From Phenylobacterium sp. (GTDB lineage: Bacteria; Pseudomonadota; Alphaproteobacteria; Caulobacterales; Caulobacteraceae): DNA of 64,000 bases. The translations under genes and the position numbers were made by a program. The DNA is taken from contig NZ_JAUXXE010000049.1 of assembly GCF_030681155.1 (NCBI RefSeq), positions 1 to 64,000 on the forward strand. Reading direction: 5' to 3'. Of this stretch, positions 59,595 to 64,000 are shown in pieces (positions within the stretch are counted from its first letter, which is position 1; each line of letters starts with the position of its first letter). Under the pieces are notes generated by a model. The model searched no databases. It saw only the letters and a list, made by a program, of their open reading frames with translations, and was not told the origin of the DNA.

Positions 59595-60637
59595 GCAAGC
59601 TCGCCGTCGTTCTGTTTAACCTCGGCGGCCCTGACGGTCCCGACGCGGTGCGTCCGTTCCTCGAAAACCTGTTCAAGGATCCGGCGATCATCACCCTGCC
59701 GGCGATCGCCCGGATCCCGCTGGCCAAGTTCATCTCCTCGCGCCGCGCCGAGATGGCCAAGGCGAACTACGCGATCATGGGTGGCGGCTCACCGTTGCTG
59801 CCCGAGACGTTGAAGCAGGCCCGCGCCTTGGAAGCCTCACTCAACGAGGCCAATCCATCCCAGGAAGCGCGGGTCTTTGTCGCGATGCGCTATTGGAAGC
59901 CCTTCGCGGCCGAGACAGCCAAGGAGGTTGCGGCCTTCGCACCCGACGAAATCGTCCTGCTGCCGCTTTATCCGCAGTTTTCGACCACCACGACGGCCTC
60001 TTCCTTGAAGGATTGGGCGCAGGCCTATCGGGGGCCTGGCCGTACCCGCACGGTCTGCTGCTATCCGACCGAGCCCGGCCTGACTGATGCTCACGCCAAG
60101 CTGATCCGAGAGACCTGGGAAGCCGCCGGTAGCCCAGCCAACGTGCGGCTGCTGTTTTCCGCCCACGGCCTGCCTGAAAAGGTGATCGAGGGCGGTGATC
60201 CCTACCAGGCCCAGATCCAGGCCACCGCTCAGGCTGTCGCCATGCGGTTGCCTGAACTCGCCGATTGGAACGTCTGCTATCAGAGCCGGGTGGGGCGATT
60301 GAAGTGGATCGGTCCGTCAACGGACGATGAGATCCGCCGCGCCGCCGCTGAGGGCAAGGGCGTGTTGATTAGCCCGATCGCCTTTGTGTCCGAACATGTT
60401 GAGACCCTGGTCGAGCTCGATCACGAATATGCTGAGCTTGCTGGGCAGGTGGGTTGCGCGCCTTATCTTCGCGCCCCGACCCCCAGCACGGACCCGGCCT
60501 TTATCCGCGCCTTGACCCGGGCCACCACCCAAGCCCTGGCGCGCAATAGCGATGTGGCCCCACACGGCGCGTGGCGTTGCCCTGAAACCTATGGCAAATG
60601 CGCCTGTCGAAACGAGGCGAGGGGAGCCGCAGCGTGA
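59591..60637 (+). CDS. hemH: Ferrochelatase
   Basis: A 348-residue enzyme that inserts Fe2+ into protoporphyrin IX. The family core FSAHGLPEK holds the catalytic histidine and FVSEHVETLVELD the conserved Glu region. The C-terminus contains extra cysteines (CPETYGKCACRNEA, about residues 328-341), possibly an Fe-S cluster as in some alphaproteobacterial ferrochelatases. It overlaps hemE and hemJ by 4 nt each. Confidence 0.95.
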   Translation: MSKLAVVLFNLGGPDGPDAVRPFLENLFKDPAIITLPAIARIPLAKFISSRRAEMAKANYAIMGGGSPLLPETLKQARALEASLNEANPSQEARVFVAMRYWKPFAAETAKEVAAFAPDEIVLLPLYPQFSTTTTASSLKDWAQAYRGPGRTRTVCCYPTEPGLTDAHAKLIRETWEAAGSPANVRLLFSAHGLPEKVIEGGDPYQAQIQATAQAVAMRLPELADWNVCYQSRVGRLKWIGPSTDDEIRRAAAEGKGVLISPIAFVSEHVETLVELDHEYAELAGQVGCAPYLRAPTPSTDPAFIRALTRATTQALARNSDVAPHGAWRCPETYGKCACRNEARGAAA

Positions 60638-61092
60638 ACTACGATCTGCTCAGAGGCCTGCACATCATCGCGGTGATCGCCTGGATGTCGGGGATGATGT
60701 ACCTGCCCCGCCTCTACGCCTACCACACCGAGACGGCCCCTCCCGGCAGCGAATTTGACGAGAAGTTCCTGGTCTGGGAACGCAAGCTGCTGAAAATAAT
60801 CATCAATCCGTCGATGATCATCGTGTGGATCCTCGGGGTGAGCCTGGTGTTCTGGCACGTCTATTCGGCGAAAGAGGGCTGGGGCTTCTTGGCGCAGCCG
60901 TGGATGATCGTGAAGTTGGCGGCGGTGCTGTTCATCTCTGGCTGGCACGGCTTTCTCGCCGGCTCGTACAAGAAGTTCCTGGCCGGGCAGCGCCCGAAGT
61001 CCGCGAAGTTCTGGCGCGCCACCAACGAACTGCCGTTCATCGCCGCGATCATCGCGGTGCTCGCCGTGACCCTTCAATTCGGTCAGCACTGA
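60634..61092 (+). CDS. hemJ: Protoporphyrinogen oxidase HemJ
   Basis: A 152-residue membrane protein with about four helices. The start MNYDLLRGLHIIAVIAWMSGMMYLPRLYAYH (GTG at 60634, overlapping the hemH stop) and PWMIVKLAAVLFISGWHGF are typical of HemJ (formerly UPF0093), the oxygen-independent-type protoporphyrinogen oxidase of many alphaproteobacteria. It completes a hemE-hemH-hemJ operon next to the origin. Confidence 0.92.
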   Translation: MNYDLLRGLHIIAVIAWMSGMMYLPRLYAYHTETAPPGSEFDEKFLVWERKLLKIIINPSMIIVWILGVSLVFWHVYSAKEGWGFLAQPWMIVKLAAVLFISGWHGFLAGSYKKFLAGQRPKSAKFWRATNELPFIAAIIAVLAVTLQFGQH

Positions 61093-61343
61093 GCCTATCT
61101 GTCGGCTAGGCCCCAGCACGATCTGGAGCGGCCACGCTTGACCGGAGCCCGCGCATGTGGTTCCGGTCTCCCTACGTGTCGACGATTTTCGTAGATACGC
61201 CCCGCCTTTTTCCGTGCGCCGCGCGCTTAACCAGCAGCTGCGGCCCGGCCCTCGAAACAAATCCGGCGTCTCAAAACGCCTCCAACGATTCTCTCCGCGC
61301 CCGAGAACCGCTCGGCCGACGGAGCCTATCTCAGAGTAATTTC

Positions 61344-62771
61344 ATGACTGAAGACACCCCCACCGACGTCCCCGCCGAAGATGCGGCCGTCGAAGCCGCC
61401 GAAACCCAGGAAGTCGTCCTGGAGACCGCCCAGCTCGACGCCGGCGCCGAGGCTGACGAAGACGACGAACCCTCCGAGGTCGCCGCGGCCATCGCCGCCA
61501 TGGGCCTGACCCGGATGTCGCTCCAGGAGTTGAAGGACAAGTCGCCCGCCGACCTGCTCTCCTTCGCCGAGACGCTGGAGATCGAGAACGCCAACTCCAT
61601 GCGCAAGCAGGATATGATGTTCGCGATCCTCAAGGCTCTGGCCGAGGAAGGCATCGCCATCTCCGGTTCCGGCACCCTGGAAGTGGTCCAGGACGGCTTC
61701 GGCTATCTTCGCAGCCCGGAAGCCAACTACCTGTCCGGCCCCGATGACATCTATGTCAGCCCCTCGCAGATTCGTAAGTTCGGCCTGCGCACCGGCGACA
61801 CCGTCGACGGCGCCATCCGCGCCCCGCGCGAAGGCGAGCGCTATTTCGCCCTGGTCAGCGTCGAGCAGATCAACTTCGAGAACCCTGAGAACGTCCGCCA
61901 CAAGGTCCTGTTCGACAACCTGACCCCGCTCTATCCGGACGAGCGGCTGAAGATGGAAATCGACGATCCGACCCTGAAGGACCGCACCGGCCGGGTCATC
62001 GACATCGTCGCTCCACTCGGCAAGGGCCAACGTTGCCTGATCACCGCCCCGCCGCGGGTTGGTAAGACGGTGATGTTGCAGAACATCGCCAAGTCGATCG
62101 AGACCAATCACCCCGAGTGCTATCTGATCGTCCTGCTGATTGATGAACGCCCCGAAGAAGTGACCGACATGCGCCGCACCGTCCGCGGTGAAGTCGTGTC
62201 CTCCACCTTCGACGAGCCCGCCACTCGCCACGTGCAGGTCGCCGAGATGGTCATCGAGAAGGCCAAGCGCCTGGTCGAGCACAAGCGCGACGTGGTCATC
62301 CTGCTGGACTCGGTGACCCGTCTGGGCCGCGCCTACAACACTGTCGTGCCGTCCTCGGGCAAGGTGCTGACCGGCGGTGTCGACGCCAACGCCCTGCAGC
62401 GCCCGAAGCGCTTCTTCGGTGCGGCGCGGAACATCGAGGAGGGCGGCTCGCTCACCATCATCGCCACCGCCCTGATCGACACCGGCAGCCGGATGGACGA
62501 AGTCATCTTCGAAGAGTTCAAGGGTACGGGTAACTCGGAAATCATTCTGGACCGCAAGGTCGCCGACAAGCGGATCTACCCCGCCGTCGACGTCATCAAG
62601 TCGGGCACCCGGAAGGAAGACCTCATCACCCCGAAGGAACACCTGCAGAAGTCCTTCATCCTGCGCCGCATCATCACCCCGATGGGCGCCCAGGACGCGA
62701 TCGAGTTCCTGCTCGACAAGCTGCGGTCGTCCAAGAACAACGACGACTTCTTCCAGTCGATGAATACCTAG
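61344..62771 (+). CDS. rho: Transcription termination factor Rho
   Basis: A 475-residue hexameric RNA helicase. It starts [22 protein letters not shown], an acidic extension (about residues 1-50) ahead of the usual Rho N-terminal domain ([19 protein letters not shown]). The cold-shock-like RNA domain, P-loop ([11 protein letters not shown]), Walker B ([11 protein letters not shown]) and Q/R loops are intact. A 250-nt untranslated region precedes it. Rho is next to hemJ in this organism. Confidence 0.97.
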   Translation: MTEDTPTDVPAEDAAVEAAETQEVVLETAQLDAGAEADEDDEPSEVAAAIAAMGLTRMSLQELKDKSPADLLSFAETLEIENANSMRKQDMMFAILKALAEEGIAISGSGTLEVVQDGFGYLRSPEANYLSGPDDIYVSPSQIRKFGLRTGDTVDGAIRAPREGERYFALVSVEQINFENPENVRHKVLFDNLTPLYPDERLKMEIDDPTLKDRTGRVIDIVAPLGKGQRCLITAPPRVGKTVMLQNIAKSIETNHPECYLIVLLIDERPEEVTDMRRTVRGEVVSSTFDEPATRHVQVAEMVIEKAKRLVEHKRDVVILLDSVTRLGRAYNTVVPSSGKVLTGGVDANALQRPKRFFGAARNIEEGGSLTIIATALIDTGSRMDEVIFEEFKGTGNSEIILDRKVADKRIYPAVDVIKSGTRKEDLITPKEHLQKSFILRRIITPMGAQDAIEFLLDKLRSSKNNDDFFQSMNT

Positions 62772-62795
62772 GGCCTCCAGCCTTAGCGGACACAA

Positions 62796-62826
62796 AAAGG
62801 GGGCTCGCGGCGACGCGGGCCCCTTT
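62796..62826 (+). terminator. Hairpin downstream of rho
   Basis: AAAGGGG-(G)-CTCGCG and CGCGGGCCCCTTT can pair with one bulge and one wobble, with a GCGA-type loop, followed by TTTGCTTTGGG. It lies 25 nt after the rho stop and may end its transcript. Confidence 0.55.
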
Positions 62827-62881
62827 GCTTTGGGTCAAGGTGTTGATTTTAGATACGTTTCACGTGGAACGCGGCCTAGCT

Positions 62882-62993
62882 CCTCTCCCCGTTGGGGAGA
62901 GGTTAGGTGAGGGATCAGCGTTCCCCCTTTGATGCGGTGAGTCGGCAGAGCGGCTACGCCGCCACCTCACCCATCCTCTCCCGAGGGAGAGGG
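62882..62993. repeat. Intergenic CCTCTCCC/GGGAGAGG mosaic repeat
   Basis: CCTCTCCCC-GTT-GGGGAGAGG and CCTCTCCC-GA-GGGAGAGG hairpins flank a segment with TTAGGTGAGGG and CACCTCACCC. It has the same composition as the 29481-29559 element. It lies between rho and the convergent quinone oxidoreductase. Confidence 0.7.
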
Positions 62994-62996
62994 GAA

Positions 62997-63968
62997 TTAC
63001 GGAATCAGCAAACTCGCCCCGACCGTTTCGCGGCCTTCCAGCGCCTCATGCGCCCTACGGGTCTCGGCAAGCGGGAAGGTCTGGCCGATGTCGATCTTCA
63101 CGGCCCCGGACTTGATCACCTCGAACAAGGCCGCGGCGCTTTCATCCAACTCGGCGGTCGTGGCCTGATAGTCGCCCATGGTCGGACGGGTGAAGAACAG
63201 CGACCCGGCCATCTGGAGTCTCGAAGGTGCAAACGGCGGCACGGGGCCGGAGGCGTTGCCAAAACTGACGAACAGTCCGCGCCGCGCCAGGCTGCCCAGC
63301 GTACCCTCGAAGGTCGCCGCGCCGACCGAGTCGTAGGCGACCGGCACACCCTTGCCGCCCGTGATCTTCCGCACCTCGGCGGCGACGTCCTCATCGCGAT
63401 AGAGGATGACGTGGTCGGCCCCCAGGCTCCTGGCGCGCGCCGCCTTATCCTCGGACCCGGCCGTCGCGATCACCTTGGCGCCCAGATGCTTGGCCCATTG
63501 GACCAGGATCGAGCCCACCCCACCGGCGGCGGCGTGGACCAGGATCGTCTCGCCGGCCTTCACCGGATAGCAGCGGCGCAACAGGAACTCGGCGGTCATG
63601 CCTTTCAGCATGGCGGCCGCGCCGGTCGCCGCATCAACGCCGTCCGGCAGGCGGACCGCCCGCTCAGCGACGACCGTGTGGAGCTCGGCATAGGCGCCCA
63701 ACGGCCCCGAGGCGTAGGCGATCAGGTCGCCAATCTTGAACCGGGTCACGCCGTCCCCGACTGCCTCGACAATGCCCGCGCCTTCCATGCCGAGCCGCGA
63801 CGGCAGCTTCACCGGATAGAGGCCCGAGCGATGATAGGTGTCGATGAAGTTGATCCCGATGGCCTGCTGGCGAACCAGCACCTGGCCGGGCCCCGCGACG
63901 GGGGCGGGGATGTCGACGACCTCGAGGACCTCAGGCCCTCCGGTCGTTGTGAATTGAACTGCTTTCAT
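62997..63968 (-). CDS. Quinone oxidoreductase (QOR/zeta-crystallin-like MDR)
   Basis: A 323-residue medium-chain dehydrogenase/reductase lacking the zinc ligands of alcohol dehydrogenases. The NADPH site is AAAGGVGSILVQWAKHLGAKVIAT, and INFIDTYHRSGLYPVKLPSRLGMEGAGIVEAVG is typical of QOR. Such proteins reduce quinones and detoxify electrophiles. ATG 63968 has GGAGG upstream and overlaps the stop of the preceding gene. Confidence 0.92.
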   Translation of the reverse strand: MKAVQFTTTGGPEVLEVVDIPAPVAGPGQVLVRQQAIGINFIDTYHRSGLYPVKLPSRLGMEGAGIVEAVGDGVTRFKIGDLIAYASGPLGAYAELHTVVAERAVRLPDGVDAATGAAAMLKGMTAEFLLRRCYPVKAGETILVHAAAGGVGSILVQWAKHLGAKVIATAGSEDKAARARSLGADHVILYRDEDVAAEVRKITGGKGVPVAYDSVGAATFEGTLGSLARRGLFVSFGNASGPVPPFAPSRLQMAGSLFFTRPTMGDYQATTAELDESAAALFEVIKSGAVKIDIGQTFPLAETRRAHEALEGRETVGASLLIP

Positions 63969-64000
63969 CAAGCCTCCAGGTGCTGTTGGAAGAAGGCCAG
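63968..64000 (-). CDS. C-terminal end of an unidentified gene entering at the right edge
   Basis: The last ten codons of a minus-strand gene read LAFFQQHLEA and stop at TGA, which overlaps the quinone oxidoreductase ATG (TTGATG). Short LAFF-type tails occur in alpha/beta hydrolases, but the fragment is too short to name. The overlap indicates an operon. Confidence 0.5.
   Translation of the reverse strand: MAFFQQHLEA

Noticed and set aside
61326..62795. 489-codon open frame antisense to rho
   Set aside because: Shadow of the rho reading frame caused by third-position GC bias; no independent start signals.
1..64000. CRISPR arrays, insertion sequences, prophage or integrative elements
   Set aside because: No regularly spaced repeats, transposase, integrase or phage structural genes were seen; gene content is ordinary chromosomal.

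Overview
The window is a GC-rich alphaproteobacterial chromosome segment, most likely from Caulobacteraceae (Caulobacter/Phenylobacterium group). The main reason is the gene order ppsR / intergenic origin / hemE-hemH-hemJ-rho, which is the known layout around the Caulobacter replication origin (Cori). The 519-bp gap between ppsR and hemE carries a perfect CtrA box (TTAA-N7-TTAA), degenerate CtrA boxes, DnaA-box-like 9-mers, an AT-rich stretch and unusual repeats. The genus is inferred from gene order and motifs; no database search was possible.

Layout. (1) 1-8.4 kb: MarC-type membrane protein, an SDR, the Kup potassium transporter, argG, a KTSC protein, MAPEG, TauE/SafE and LysE-type membrane proteins and a CC0125-type lipoprotein. 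(2) 8.4-16.3 kb: an MHYT-GGDEF-EAL signalling protein, a small two-gene operon (orphan gene plus ACT-like gene) behind a classical Ile/Thr leader-peptide attenuator, a lipoprotein, a TetR/RlmN-Cfr-like module with matching palindromic operators, tRNA-Gly(GCC) and a DUF6065-like gene. (3) 16.3-25 kb: prolyl-tRNA editing protein, thioredoxin-TPR (CnoX-like), Lon-N domain protein, Trm112, a UbiH-type hydroxylase, an emrAB-tetR efflux operon and a divergent tetR/SDR pair, the last two with duplicated operators. (4) 25-35.4 kb: fabA-fabB-fabI, a 2-hydroxyacid dehydrogenase, MoeB/HesA, hslV-hslU and two less characterised genes. (5) 35.4-42 kb: nth, a LysR regulator, small proteins, and adenosine kinase followed by hisB-hisH-hisA-hisF-hisE. 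(6) 42-54.4 kb: an orphan HisKA_2 kinase, a CPBP protease, a frameshifted gene with a DNA-binding-less LysR-like gene, Tim44-like/Smr/MltA/Tim44-like genes, secB, GNAT, MscS, a double-DTG aspartic protease and a CDF transporter. (7) 54.4-64 kb: dnaQ-coaE-aroE-maf-ppsR pointing left from the origin and hemE-hemH-hemJ-rho pointing right, then a quinone oxidoreductase.

The genes nearest the origin on each side are transcribed away from it, as expected for leading-strand coding. The most noteworthy signals are regulatory: the origin architecture, the Ile/Thr attenuator in front of a small ACT-domain operon, and three separate TetR modules whose paired operators can be read directly. I saw no prophage, insertion sequence or CRISPR array.
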